A DNA stretch of 54,560 nucleotides from Pedobacter glucosidilyticus (GCF_002483235.1 NZ_DLHN01000011.1:1-54560), one strand, 5' to 3'; counted from the first letter of the stretch, positions 23,811 to 33,148 are shown. Numbers and translations: made by a program. The notes: generated by a model from the letters alone, not told the origin.

Positions 23811-26315
23811 TTACCAGGCTTCTGCCTTCACCTGCTCTCGCATAGGAGCAAATTTTACAGTAGGGTCTTTTTCTTCTGGTGCATTAATAAAGTGTGCAAA
23901 TCTTTTTCTCATCTCTGGATTTTCGATGGCTGCTTTCCATTCGCAGGTATAAGTATTTACATGATAATGCATAGCGGCTTCTAATTCTTCGGCAATGCCC
24001 AAGCTATCGTTTATGATAACATTTTTGAGATAAGTGATGCCGCCTTCCATTTTATTTAACCAAGTTGCTGTTCTGGTTAATGGATCGGCAGTTCTTACAT
24101 AAAACATTAAAAATCTATCTAGGTATTTGATACAGGTTTCTTTATCGATATCTGTGGCAAGCAATAAAGCATGTTGAGGTTTAGAGCCTCCGTTACCGCA
24201 TACATATAAATTGTAGCCCTTTTCTGTAGCGATGATACCAAAGTCTTTAGATTGCGCTTCGGCACATTCTCTGATACAGCCAGAAACGCCACCTTTAAGT
24301 TTATGTGGCGAGCGTAGGCCTTTATATCTATCTTCTACTTCTATAGCAAAACTTACGCTATCTTGAAGTCCGAAACGGCACCAGGTGCTTCCTACGCAAC
24401 TTTTTACAGTTCTTAAAGATTTGCCATAGGCATGGCCGCTTTCAAAACCAGCATCAATAAGTTCTTCCCAGATGGCAGGTAAATCGCTTAAATGTGCACC
24501 AAATAAATCAATCCTTTGGCCGCCGGTTATTTTAGTGTAGAGGTTGTATTTTTGAGCTACTTGCCCAATCACGATAAGTTTTTCTGGAGTAATTTCTCCG
24601 CCTGGTATTCTAGGTACAACAGAATACGTTCCTCCTTTTTGGATGTTAGCCAAAAATCTATCGTTACTGTCTTGTATGGTATCTTGTTTTAAAATTAAAT
24701 CATTCCAAACGCCAGCCAAAATATTAGCGATAGCTGGTTTGCAAACCTCGCATCCATCGCCTTTTCCAAAATGGTCTAGGGCGGTATCATAATCTTTAAT
24801 TTTATTGAGTTTGATAAGATCTAGCAGCTCTTGCCTCGAATAATCAAAATGTTCGCAAATAACGTTTTTGATGTAAACGCCATTTTCTTGCATGGTTCCG
24901 GTAATTAAATCTTTAACCAGAGGAACGCAACCGCCGCATCCGGTACCTGCTTTGGTGCATTTTTTTATATCATCAAGAGAATTTGCGGTTCCATCGCTAA
25001 CGGCACCACAAATCATGCCTTTGGTAACAGCTTCGCAAGAGCAAATTAGAGCATCATCAGGCAAACTCATAACACCAGCACCACCATCAGTTTCTCCACC
25101 GCGACTACCTAATATTAAATCTTCTGGGTTTGGTGGTAATATAATTTTGTTGTTAACTGTTTGTAATAGGATGTTATAAGCATCGGCATCGCCAATAAGA
25201 ATACCGCCAAGTAGGTATTTCCCATCATTAGTGATGTTAATACGCTTATAAATTCCTTTATGGGTATCTTCAAAAACAATGGTTCTTCCTTCGGGTTCGG
25301 TAATAAAAGCTTCACCAAAGCTGGCAACATCAACACCTATTAATTTAAGTTTGGTGCTCATATCAAAGCCATAGAAATACTTTTCTTGTTGGCAGATGTT
25401 AGCCGCTACAACTTCGGCCATTTCATAACCTGGAGCTACCAAACCATAAATCATGTCTTTATATAAAGCGCATTCACCAATAGCGAAAATATTAGGGTCG
25501 CTGGTTTGTAGTTTCTCGTTAACTAAAATTCCGCCTCTGGTACCAACTTCTAAGCCTGATAGTTTGGCAAGTTCGTCTCTTGGTCTTATACCGGCAGAGA
25601 TAACCAGCATATCTAATTCTAGTTGGGTATCATCGTTAAAAGCGAGGGCTTCTATTTTTCCATCGCCAACAATCTCGCTGGTGCTTTTATTAAGATGTAT
25701 TTGAAGATCTAATTCTTGAAGTTTATTTTGAAGAAGTTTGCTTCCTGCGCTATCCACTTGCCTTGGCATCAGGCGTGGTGCAAATTCTATCACATGGGTT
25801 TCTGCTATACCTAAATCTAATAAAGCTTTTGCCGCTTCTAAACCTAGTAAGCCCCCGCCCATAACTGCACCTTTTTTAGCTTTTAGGGCGTAGTTTTTCA
25901 TTAATTCCAAGTCTTCTATAGTACGGTACACAAAAACACCTTCTTTTTCTACGCCAGGTATGTTTGGTACAAAGGCAGAAGAACCTGTTGCCAGAACGAG
26001 GTAATCATAAGGTTGTAAAATGCCTTTTTGAGAATGAACAGTTTTATTTTGTCTGTTGATTTCTAATACAGGGTCTGATAAATGTAGGGTGATATGGTTT
26101 TCTTGGTACCAGTTTGCTGGAGACATACTGAGGTCTTCGGCGGTTTTTCCGTTAAAATATTCGCTAAGATGAACCCTATCATAGGCTCTTCTAGGTTCTT
26201 CTCCGAAAACGATGAGGTTAAAATTATCAGACTTGGCAATTATTTTTTCACAAAACTTGTATCCAACCATTCCATTGCCAATAATTACGATGTTTTTTTT
26301 GTTTTTTGCGACCAT
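23811..26315 (-). CDS. nirB: NADH-dependent assimilatory nitrite reductase large subunit NirB
   Basis: An 834-aa cytoplasmic siroheme enzyme reducing nitrite to ammonium. It has an FAD site at the N-terminus (IVIGNGMVGYKFCE), an NAD site near residue 150 (AVMGGGLLGLEAAKALLDLG) and a BFD 2Fe-2S domain at about 420-470 (ICSCEAV...GCGGC). A second BFD-like cysteine pair (GDGCEVC) lies near 520. The catalytic ferredoxin-like domains carry the siroheme/4Fe-4S ligands CVGSTWC (C-x5-C, near 638) and CIREC (C-x3-C, near 678). It heads the nirB-nirD-moaCB-moeA operon and is divergent from cobA, which starts the synthesis of its siroheme. Confidence 0.96.
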   Translation of the reverse strand: MVAKNKKNIVIIGNGMVGYKFCEKIIAKSDNFNLIVFGEEPRRAYDRVHLSEYFNGKTAEDLSMSPANWYQENHITLHLSDPVLEINRQNKTVHSQKGILQPYDYLVLATGSSAFVPNIPGVEKEGVFVYRTIEDLELMKNYALKAKKGAVMGGGLLGLEAAKALLDLGIAETHVIEFAPRLMPRQVDSAGSKLLQNKLQELDLQIHLNKSTSEIVGDGKIEALAFNDDTQLELDMLVISAGIRPRDELAKLSGLEVGTRGGILVNEKLQTSDPNIFAIGECALYKDMIYGLVAPGYEMAEVVAANICQQEKYFYGFDMSTKLKLIGVDVASFGEAFITEPEGRTIVFEDTHKGIYKRINITNDGKYLLGGILIGDADAYNILLQTVNNKIILPPNPEDLILGSRGGETDGGAGVMSLPDDALICSCEAVTKGMICGAVSDGTANSLDDIKKCTKAGTGCGGCVPLVKDLITGTMQENGVYIKNVICEHFDYSRQELLDLIKLNKIKDYDTALDHFGKGDGCEVCKPAIANILAGVWNDLILKQDTIQDSNDRFLANIQKGGTYSVVPRIPGGEITPEKLIVIGQVAQKYNLYTKITGGQRIDLFGAHLSDLPAIWEELIDAGFESGHAYGKSLRTVKSCVGSTWCRFGLQDSVSFAIEVEDRYKGLRSPHKLKGGVSGCIRECAEAQSKDFGIIATEKGYNLYVCGNGGSKPQHALLLATDIDKETCIKYLDRFLMFYVRTADPLTRTATWLNKMEGGITYLKNVIINDSLGIAEELEAAMHYHVNTYTCEWKAAIENPEMRKRFAHFINAPEEKDPTVKFAPMREQVKAEAW

Positions 26316-26697
26316 TTGTGTGAGATTAGAATTTTTTAATCATAAACATGATTAAAATCATATATTTTACTAAAACAAGTATAAAAAATTAATATAAATG
26401 TTTTATAAATCATATAAAATTTAATAAAAGACTAAAAAAAGTATTAAAATTGTATTGTAAATTTTATGTTTTTTAAAATAATACATCTTTTAGTGTGAAA
26501 ATATTAAGTATAATGTCTTTAAAATGTTATTTTTATCTGTTTTTTTAGATTGTTATTTGAGATTTTTAGACTTTTTATGGTGGTTTTTATAAAAATATGA
26601 TGTAAAAAGAGATGAGTTTTTAGATTTCTTTAAGTATTGATAATAATTTCTAGCAATACAATTTTATTTATAGTTTTAAACGTTTTTATTTTAGTAG
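26316..26697. promoter_or_regulatory. Divergent promoter region: nirB operon and cobA
   Basis: About 380 nt without coding sequence, extremely AT-rich. A perfect inverted repeat, TAATCAT-AAAC-ATGATTA (26337-26354), lies just upstream of nirB, where a repressor or activator could bind. TAAATTTTATGTTTTTT (26458-26474) is shared with the porin upstream region. ATTTGTGTGAG (26314-26324), at the nirB start, is also found in the porin leader (19998-20008). Confidence 0.5.
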
Positions 26698-27420
26698 ATG
26701 AGTGTGTTACTTCCCCAATTGTATGTAGTAGGAGCTGGTCCGGGTGATCCCGAATTACTTACCATGAAAGCTTATAAGATATTACAAACAGCTGATGTAA
26801 TATTGTATGATAATTTAGCAAATAAGGCTTTATTGGAACTTGCCCCTCGGGATTGCGAATGTATTTACGTAGGTAAACAGCCTTATGGCGAGTATACACC
26901 GCAGGAACGTATTTTAGAATTGATCAAAGAAAAAGCTTTAGAAAAGGGAAGGGTTATCAGGCTAAAAGGAGGAGATCCCTATATTTTTGGAAGAGGTTTT
27001 GAGGAGATTTTATTTGCTAGAACACATGGAATAGAGACTTTTTATATTCCAGGGATAAGTAGTATGCAAGCACTTGGTTTTGAAGATATTCCGTTAACAC
27101 ACCGCTCGGTAAGTGAAAGTATTTGGGTAGTAACCGGAACCAAAAAAGACGGAAGTTTATCAGCAGATTTAAAACTAGCGATGCAAAGTAATGCTACAGT
27201 GGTTATTTATATGGGGATGAAAAAAACAGCCGATATAGCACTTGCTTATGTAGAAGCCCATAGAGGTGAAACTCCGGCAGCCATTGTACAACATGCTTCC
27301 TTACCTCATAAAAAAACAGTAAAAGGCAAAGTGAAAGATTTGCAGCTAATGGCAGAAGATTCAAAAATTACGCATCCGGCATTAATCATTATAGGTCCAG
27401 TGGTTGCTTTAACTATTTAA
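26698..27420 (+). CDS. cobA: Uroporphyrinogen-III C-methyltransferase (SUMT)
   Basis: A 240-aa SAM-dependent enzyme making precorrin-2, the first intermediate of siroheme. Family motifs are clear: VGAGPGDPELLT at the N-terminus, YVGKQPYGEYTPQ, RLKGGDPYIFGRG, IPLTHR and VIYMGMKK. It is the free-standing form; the oxidase and ferrochelatase that complete siroheme are not encoded nearby. The divergent position from nirB links siroheme supply to nitrite reductase. Its 3' end overlaps the convergent Nudix regulator gene by 8 nt. Confidence 0.94.
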   Translation: MSVLLPQLYVVGAGPGDPELLTMKAYKILQTADVILYDNLANKALLELAPRDCECIYVGKQPYGEYTPQERILELIKEKALEKGRVIRLKGGDPYIFGRGFEEILFARTHGIETFYIPGISSMQALGFEDIPLTHRSVSESIWVVTGTKKDGSLSADLKLAMQSNATVVIYMGMKKTADIALAYVEAHRGETPAAIVQHASLPHKKTVKGKVKDLQLMAEDSKITHPALIIIGPVVALTI

Positions 27421-28117
27421 GTTCTGTAGGGTTTGATATAAAATGGAAGAAATTTTCGAACTTACTTTTGTAAGTATCTTTATCCAGTTTATAATAAAAA
27501 GCTCCCTTTTTAGAATTTAGCTTGTCTTTCTCTTGTTGTTTGATGATTAAGCCGGTAGAGAATAATTTTCTGCTAAAGTTTCTTTTATCTAATTCGGTAT
27601 CAAAAACCTGCTCGTAAAGGGCCAGAATTTGTGGGATGGTAAATTTTTCAGGTAATAACTCAAATAATATAGGATGTAAGGCAGCTTTATACCTGATTTT
27701 TTCTTTTGCTTTTTTAACCATCTGGTTATGGTCAAAAATTAAATCGGGTAGTTGGTTGATCTCAAACCACTCGGCATGATAATCATTACTTAACTGTTTT
27801 TCATATTGGTGAATATCTACCAAAGTATGGTATGCAATGCTTAAAGTACGTTCGATAGGATCACGGTTAATATCACCAAAAACTTCTGTTTGCTCTAAAT
27901 AAACATTCTCTAACCCTGTAAGTTGTTTTAGAACTCTGTAGGCAGCATCTTCTGGGGTTTCATCGGGTTTTAAAAATCCTCCCATTAAACTCCATTTACC
28001 TTTTTTGGGTTCAAAATCACGTTGTATAAGTAAAAGTTTTAGCTTTTCTCCATCAAAACCAAAAATAATACAATCTACAGCTACAAGCAGACGGGTTTGT
28101 TTAGAATATTTTTGCAT
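27413..28117 (-). CDS. Nudix-domain transcriptional regulator (NrtR/AraR type), degenerate Nudix box
   Basis: A 234-aa protein with an N-terminal Nudix fold (about 8-140) and a C-terminal winged helix of the NrtR type (about 155-225; RNFSRKLFSTGLI). The Nudix box begins well (G-x5-E in GFLKPDE) but the catalytic RE and EE positions read RV and QL, so hydrolase activity is probably lost and the domain serves as a ligand sensor. In Bacteroidota such proteins (AraR) control pentose or other sugar genes. It is divergent from two aldose epimerase genes, its most likely targets. NAD metabolism, as in NrtR of other phyla, is an alternative. Confidence 0.85.
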   Translation of the reverse strand: MQKYSKQTRLLVAVDCIIFGFDGEKLKLLLIQRDFEPKKGKWSLMGGFLKPDETPEDAAYRVLKQLTGLENVYLEQTEVFGDINRDPIERTLSIAYHTLVDIHQYEKQLSNDYHAEWFEINQLPDLIFDHNQMVKKAKEKIRYKAALHPILFELLPEKFTIPQILALYEQVFDTELDKRNFSRKLFSTGLIIKQQEKDKLNSKKGAFYYKLDKDTYKSKFENFFHFISNPTELK

Positions 28118-28130
28118 GTAAAGTATTTGA

Positions 28131-28214
28131 AGATTTAAATCTACTAAGAGAAAATGGTTTCCTAAATAATTAATTATAATTGTGGAAATTACATTTAATA
28201 TATTAGATTTAAAT
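28131..28214. promoter_or_regulatory. Repeated AGATTTAAAT sites between the Nudix regulator and galM
   Basis: AGATTTAAATCT at 28131-28142 is a perfect 12-bp palindrome. AGATTTAAAT recurs at 28205-28214, just before the galM start. Both lie in the divergent intergenic region and are candidate regulator sites. AT-richness makes chance possible. Confidence 0.35.
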
Positions 28215-28231
28215 TATAACCCCAAAAATCA

Positions 28232-29389
28232 ATGAAAAAAATATTCTATTTAAGTATGATGGTTGGTCTATCATTTGGTAGCTGCACCAATAATCAACAA
28301 AAAAGCAATCAGCAAGATACCATAGAAAGCATGGTGAACATTCCAGATTCGGTAAATTTTCAAAAAGATATCTTAGGTAAGCGTACTGATTTGTATGTGC
28401 TTAAAAATAAAAATAATATGCAAGTGGCTATTACCAATTACGGTGGTCGTATTGTAAGTATTATTGTGCCAGATAAAAACGGAAAATTTATTGATGTTTC
28501 TTTAGGTTACGATCATGTAGAGACATTTCAGAAAGACGGAGAACCATTTTTTGGAGCTTTAATAGGTCGTTATGGTAATAGAATAGGAAAAGCCAAATTT
28601 ACTTTAGATGGCAAAGAATATAGTTTAGATGCTAATGATGGCATAAACACTTTACATGGTGGTAAAATGGGTTTTCATGCTCAGGTATGGGATGTTAAAG
28701 GAGTAACTGATAATAGTTTACAACTTCATTATATTTCTAAAGATGGTGAAGGCGGTTACCCCGGAACTTTAGAGGTTGCAGTAATATATACCTTAACAGA
28801 TGATAATAGTATTGATATCAGCTACCAAGCTAAAACGGATAAAGCAACGCCAGTAAATTTAACCAATCATGCTTATTTTAATTTAAATGGCGAAGGAGAC
28901 TCAACCATTTTAGATCATCTATTAACGATTAAAGCTGATGCTATAACTCCTGTAGATGAAGGCTTGATTCCTACGGGAGCTTTAATGGATGTTAACCATA
29001 CACCTTTTGATTTTAGAAAAGCTACGCTAATAGGTGCCCGTATTGATGAAAACCATGAGCAATTGAAAAGAGGTAAAGGCTATGATCATAATTTTGTACT
29101 GAATAAAACAGATGGTTTGCAGCTTGTTGCAGATTTATATAGTCCTAAAACCGGAATTTTGATGGAAGTTTTAACAGAAGAGCCGGGCTTACAATTTTAT
29201 AGTGGTAATTTCTTGACAGGAGAAACTAAAGATGGTAAAGGCGGTAAAGCTTATCAATATAGATCTGCATTGTGTTTAGAAACCCAGCATTTCCCAGATT
29301 CGCCAAATCAGAAAAACTTTCCATCAACCATTTTAAAACCAGGTGATATATATAAAACCAAGACGGTTTATAAATTTTCAACGAAATAA
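28232..29389 (+). CDS. galM: Aldose 1-epimerase (mutarotase), lipoprotein
   Basis: A 385-aa protein with a lipoprotein signal (GLSFGSC, lipid-modified cysteine near residue 18), so it is probably anchored at the periplasmic side or outer membrane. GalM core motifs: NYGGRIVSI, GRYGNRIGKAKF, LHGGKMGFHAQVWD, NLTNHAYFNLNGEG (catalytic His) and EPGLQFYSGNFL (catalytic Glu region). It interconverts alpha and beta anomers of aldoses such as galactose, glucose or arabinose. It is divergent from the Nudix regulator. A strong terminator follows, separating it from the second copy. Confidence 0.93.
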   Translation: MKKIFYLSMMVGLSFGSCTNNQQKSNQQDTIESMVNIPDSVNFQKDILGKRTDLYVLKNKNNMQVAITNYGGRIVSIIVPDKNGKFIDVSLGYDHVETFQKDGEPFFGALIGRYGNRIGKAKFTLDGKEYSLDANDGINTLHGGKMGFHAQVWDVKGVTDNSLQLHYISKDGEGGYPGTLEVAVIYTLTDDNSIDISYQAKTDKATPVNLTNHAYFNLNGEGDSTILDHLLTIKADAITPVDEGLIPTGALMDVNHTPFDFRKATLIGARIDENHEQLKRGKGYDHNFVLNKTDGLQLVADLYSPKTGILMEVLTEEPGLQFYSGNFLTGETKDGKGGKAYQYRSALCLETQHFPDSPNQKNFPSTILKPGDIYKTKTVYKFSTK

Positions 29390-29409
29390 TTTTTACCATA
29401 TAGGGTATA

Positions 29410-29437
29410 AAAAAGGTAGTCTAAAAGCTACCTTTTT
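29410..29437 (+). terminator. Intrinsic terminator after the first galM gene
   Basis: AAAAAGGTAG and CTACCTTTTT form a perfect 10-bp stem with an 8-nt loop, and the 3' arm ends in a T-run. It lies 20 nt after the galM stop and 24 nt before the second galM. Confidence 0.8.
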
Positions 29438-29461
29438 GTATTTTTATGCTTTATTTCGGTT

Positions 29462-30520
29462 ATGACAAATCTTGAAACACTAAAGGAAGCCTTTATTACC
29501 CATATCAAGGGCGCATCTACTACCTTGATAGTTCTAAAAAATCAGAAAGGTACACAAGTAGGAATTTGTAACTATGGTGCAAGAATTACCCATTTTATAG
29601 TTCAAGATGAACAAGAAAACTGGGTAGATGTGGTACTGGGTTTTAATAGTATTCAAGAATATTTAAACGCTGCGGAGCTTTATCATGGTGTAACAGCCGG
29701 TCCTTTTGCAAATCGTATAGCAAATGGAGCGTTTGTGATAGGAAATACCCTTTATCAACTAGAGCAAAATGATGGTTTAAATAATTTGCATAGTGGTAAA
29801 GCTGGTTTTCATGCACAGGTTTGGGATGTAGCAGAACAAAATACTTCTTCTGTTCAACTGAGTATTTCTTATGCTGATGGAGAAGGCGGTTTCCCAGGTC
29901 CTATTACTGCAAGTGTTACTTTTACTTTAACAGATGATGATGAACTGGTGATGGATTATAAGGCTAGTTCTGGAAAAGATACCATCATTAATTTAACCAA
30001 TCATGCTTATTTTAATTTGAATGGCGAAGGTAGTGGAACTGTCTTAAATCATGCTGTTAAAATAAATGCAGATAGTTTTGTGGAGATAAACGAAGCATGT
30101 ATACCAACGGGGAAACTTATCCAAGTAGAAAATACAGCTTTTGATTTTAGTGTATTAAAACCGATAGCTAAAGATATTGCAGAAGAAGATATACAGCTTG
30201 TGAACGGTAATGGCTACGATCATTCTTTTGTTTTGAATCAAAATGAAAATGGTTTAACACATGTTGCCACAGCTATTGGTGATATTTCTCATTTAAAGTT
30301 AGAAGTGTTTACAGAAGAGCCAGGGATGCAATTTTATACGGGTAATTTCTTAAATGCTAAAGATAAAGGGAAGGCTGGGAATTATTATGGATGCAGAAGT
30401 GGCTTTTGTTTTGAAACGCAACACCATCCAGACTCACCAAATCAGGCTCATTTTCCGTCTGTTATACTTAAAGAAAGAGAGCTGTTCGAATCAAAAACTG
30501 TGTATAAGGTGAGTTTTTAA
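29462..30520 (+). CDS. galM: Aldose 1-epimerase (mutarotase), cytoplasmic paralogue
   Basis: A 352-aa protein without a signal peptide, so it acts in the cytoplasm. It is clearly paralogous to the preceding gene: the same GFHAQVWD, NLTNHAYFNLNGEG and EPGMQFYTGNFL motifs in the same order, and the same PDSPNQ near the end. A periplasmic and a cytoplasmic mutarotase side by side suggests anomer conversion on both sides of the membrane. Its 3' end overlaps the convergent kinase gene by 4 nt. An intrinsic terminator lies between the two copies, so it may have its own promoter. Confidence 0.92.
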   Translation: MTNLETLKEAFITHIKGASTTLIVLKNQKGTQVGICNYGARITHFIVQDEQENWVDVVLGFNSIQEYLNAAELYHGVTAGPFANRIANGAFVIGNTLYQLEQNDGLNNLHSGKAGFHAQVWDVAEQNTSSVQLSISYADGEGGFPGPITASVTFTLTDDDELVMDYKASSGKDTIINLTNHAYFNLNGEGSGTVLNHAVKINADSFVEINEACIPTGKLIQVENTAFDFSVLKPIAKDIAEEDIQLVNGNGYDHSFVLNQNENGLTHVATAIGDISHLKLEVFTEEPGMQFYTGNFLNAKDKGKAGNYYGCRSGFCFETQHHPDSPNQAHFPSVILKERELFESKTVYKVSF

Positions 30521-31368
30521 AACCCTTCTTTGGCTTTTACAAATTCATACAATTCATAAATAGGTTTTTCTAAAATTTTACCTACATGAATTTCGTACTT
30601 CCGGCATAAAGGAATCAAGAAATCTTGAAAATGATAAGCTATATCGCCAACAAAATGGCAGTAAAGTTCTTTATAATTGGGATAGGTGCAGATACTTATT
30701 TTAATAAACTCTTCTAAGCCAATAATGATAATTTTCTGGATATATGGATGATCCAAGTTTTCTTTTAGGAAACCTGCAAAAGCTGCTAAATAATGATTAG
30801 GTAAAGGTTTTTGGTAGATGTTTTTGATAACGTCTTCCTTTGTAGGCTTGTATTTGGCATGAAACTTATCAGCTAAATCATCAGGCATTTTTTTATAAAG
30901 AAAATCTGTAATAAGAATTTTTCCGAAATAAGTTTCAGAGCCTTCATCTCCTAAAATGTAACCTAAACCATGTAAGCCGTCGTGTAAATTGCTGCCATCA
31001 AAAAAAGAGATATTAGAGCCTGTGCCTAAAATACAATTTAAACCAGGCGTATTGCCACAAGTAGCATAGGCAGATCCTAATAAATCGCTTTCTACATTAA
31101 CAAAAGCATTCTTAAACTTTGCAGATAAGGCATTAGAAATAATTTCACGTTTATCTGGGCTATTGCAACCGGCACCAAAAAAATGAACTTCTTTAATATT
31201 TTGGGATATATCTTGAAATAACTTGATATTATTAATAACCTTGATGATTTCTTTTTCTGCAACGAAAAAAGGATTCAGCCCTTTACTTTCTATGAAGTGT
31301 TTTTCTTGATTTGGTAATAGGCAAATCCAATCTGTAATAGTAGATCCACTATCAGCAACTATTAACAT
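30517..31368 (-). CDS. BadF/BadG/N-acetylglucosamine kinase-like protein
   Basis: A 283-aa member of the ASKHA ATPase fold. The phosphate-1 loop is at the N-terminus (VADSGSTITDW), followed by FFGAGCNSPDK, phosphate-2 GTGSNISFF near residue 116 and GDEGSETYFGK near 140, as in eukaryote-type GlcNAc kinases of Bacteroidota. It probably phosphorylates N-acetylglucosamine or a related amino sugar in the cytoplasm. It starts 1 nt after the stop of the response regulator, so the two share a transcript. Confidence 0.8.
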   Translation of the reverse strand: MLIVADSGSTITDWICLLPNQEKHFIESKGLNPFFVAEKEIIKVINNIKLFQDISQNIKEVHFFGAGCNSPDKREIISNALSAKFKNAFVNVESDLLGSAYATCGNTPGLNCILGTGSNISFFDGSNLHDGLHGLGYILGDEGSETYFGKILITDFLYKKMPDDLADKFHAKYKPTKEDVIKNIYQKPLPNHYLAAFAGFLKENLDHPYIQKIIIIGLEEFIKISICTYPNYKELYCHFVGDIAYHFQDFLIPLCRKYEIHVGKILEKPIYELYEFVKAKEGF

Positions 31369-31369
31369 A

Positions 31370-31762
31370 TTAAATGTCTTTTAATAAATCACTAGTTAAT
31401 GGTTTTCCAAAGAAATCTGTTACGTTATTAAATTCTGTTACTTTTTTGTGGTCGCTAGGGTCTAAAGAAGAAGAAAGCATGACAATTTTAACGGTATCTT
31501 TTTCTGTAGATGGCAATTGCTGAAACTCAACTAAGAAATCAAAACCTGTTTTAATAGGCATTCTGATGTCTAAGAATATAATTTGAGGTAATTCTTCTTG
31601 TTGGTTGATAAGTTCTTGTAGGTATTGTATAGCCGATTCACAAGATTGTTTGACCACAATATGCTCTGCAAAATCAGAGTTATTGAGTATCTTTTGGTTA
31701 ATCATATTATCAATGAAATTATCATCAACCAAAAGCGCTGTTTTATATTTGTAAGTTGGCAT
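31370..31762 (-). CDS. Single-domain response regulator (CheY-like)
   Basis: A 130-aa receiver domain without output domain. The acidic pair is in LLVDDNF, the phospho-acceptor Asp is in IIFLDIRMP, the switch Ser/Thr is in VMLSSS, and the conserved Lys is in FFGKPL. The closest style is the Rcp1/CheY-like group common in Bacteroidota. It is not next to a kinase; its downstream neighbour is a sugar kinase-like gene. TATATTTG (minus strand, 31790-31783) upstream matches a -7 box. Confidence 0.88.
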   Translation of the reverse strand: MPTYKYKTALLVDDNFIDNMINQKILNNSDFAEHIVVKQSCESAIQYLQELINQQEELPQIIFLDIRMPIKTGFDFLVEFQQLPSTEKDTVKIVMLSSSLDPSDHKKVTEFNNVTDFFGKPLTSDLLKDI

Positions 31763-31782
31763 CTAAATTAAAATTGTAATAA

Positions 31783-31790
31783 CAAATATA
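31783..31790 (-). promoter_or_regulatory. Possible -7 box of the response regulator gene
   Basis: The minus strand reads TATATTTG, a full match to TAnnTTTG, 20 nt before the start codon. No clear -33 TTG was found, so this is tentative. Confidence 0.4.
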
Positions 31791-31837
31791 TGAAAAGAAT
31801 ATTTTTTAATGGAATTATTTAAGTCTTATACGCTAGT

Positions 31838-33148
31838 TTATAACTGTATGTTACCAGCTAATTCTTTGATGGCAACTTCAGCTAACTTTGCCTGAAATTG
31901 TGCGTTTGCATATCTTACCGTAGCATCAACAAAATTTCTTTGTGCTTCTCTTAATTCTAAAGGTACAATACTTCCTAATCTGTATTTTTCTAATGTAATA
32001 TTTAAATTTTCTTGAGCTACTTCAACATTATTTTCTTCTAAGGTAACCAAACGTAAATTGGTTTGGTAGTTTTGATAAGCAATTAATAATTGCGATGTAA
32101 TTGCTTGTTGTGTACGCTCCAAATTAAACTGAGCATTCTCAATTTCTAGTTTGGCATTAGTTTCTGCTCTATTTTGTTGTAAGCCATTGAAAATATTAAT
32201 AGATGCTGTAAAGCCATAATTTAGTCCGCGAGTATTATTTCTAATGGCAAAGCCGGTAGGTGGCGATGTTGAATTAGAAAAATTATAACCCGATGTTACG
32301 GCAATAACCGGATACCTGTCTCCTTTAACTTCTTTTAAACTAAGTTCTGCTATTTTTTGGTTTACTACTGCTGTTTGCAATTCTGGGTTTTGGGCTAAAA
32401 CTAATGATTTAGTGTTTTCATAATTTAACTGTTTATCCAGGATAATCGTATCAGCAACAGCAAATTCAATTTCTGCGGATCTCCCTAAAATTTGGTTTAA
32501 ATTAACTTTAGCAGCTTTTATAAGATCTTGTTGTACCAGTAAAGAGCTGGTATCGGTACTTAGGTCTACTTTGGCGGCTAAAAGTTCAAGTTTAGAACCT
32601 TTACCTATTGTATACCTGCTATTGGCATTTTTTAGTCTTACCCTTGAAACTTCTAATGCGGTTTGTGTAGCTTCTAATTGCTTGTTTAAGGCAATTAAGT
32701 TATAATAAGAAGTCAATACATTGGCAATGGTATTTTGTACATTAAGTTTAAAGTTTAACTCACCAAGTTTTTGTAATTCTTGTAACCTATCATAAGTTGC
32801 AAACATCCTAAAACCATCAAAAATACGCCAGTTTAAGCTTGCTCCGTAGTTGATATTGGTGTTTTTTGCGTTGCTTGCATTTCTACTACCTCCAGAGGCT
32901 AAATCAACTTCACTGGTTTCTACCCTGTTTATATCGTTTAAATTTCCGGTTACAACGGGTAACATACCGGCATTACCCGGTGTAACGTTGTTTTTGCTTA
33001 TTTCTGTTACGTTTCTACTGATTTTTATATCGAAATTGTTTTCTAATGCAATTTGTATGGCATCTTCTAAACTTAACTTCTCTTGTGTAAATGCTGTATT
33101 TACGGATGATAAAAATGCTAGTATGATTAATAACCTATTAATTTTCAT
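31838..33148 (-). CDS. TolC-family outer-membrane efflux protein
   Basis: A 436-aa protein with a signal peptide (LLIILAFLSSVNTAFT) and the repeated TolC pattern: LSLEDAIQIALENNFDI at the start of the mature part, NWRIFDGFRMF, and a second half with NIFNGLQQNRAETNAKLEIE and LREAQRNFVDATVRYANAQF. It forms the outer-membrane exit duct of the RND pump encoded 2 nt upstream and is the last gene of the efflux operon. Confidence 0.92.
   Translation of the reverse strand: MKINRLLIILAFLSSVNTAFTQEKLSLEDAIQIALENNFDIKISRNVTEISKNNVTPGNAGMLPVVTGNLNDINRVETSEVDLASGGSRNASNAKNTNINYGASLNWRIFDGFRMFATYDRLQELQKLGELNFKLNVQNTIANVLTSYYNLIALNKQLEATQTALEVSRVRLKNANSRYTIGKGSKLELLAAKVDLSTDTSSLLVQQDLIKAAKVNLNQILGRSAEIEFAVADTIILDKQLNYENTKSLVLAQNPELQTAVVNQKIAELSLKEVKGDRYPVIAVTSGYNFSNSTSPPTGFAIRNNTRGLNYGFTASINIFNGLQQNRAETNAKLEIENAQFNLERTQQAITSQLLIAYQNYQTNLRLVTLEENNVEVAQENLNITLEKYRLGSIVPLELREAQRNFVDATVRYANAQFQAKLAEVAIKELAGNIQL

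Noticed and set aside
27413..28117. Active Nudix hydrolase
   Set aside because: The RE and EE catalytic positions of the Nudix box are replaced by RV and QL, and a winged-helix domain follows.
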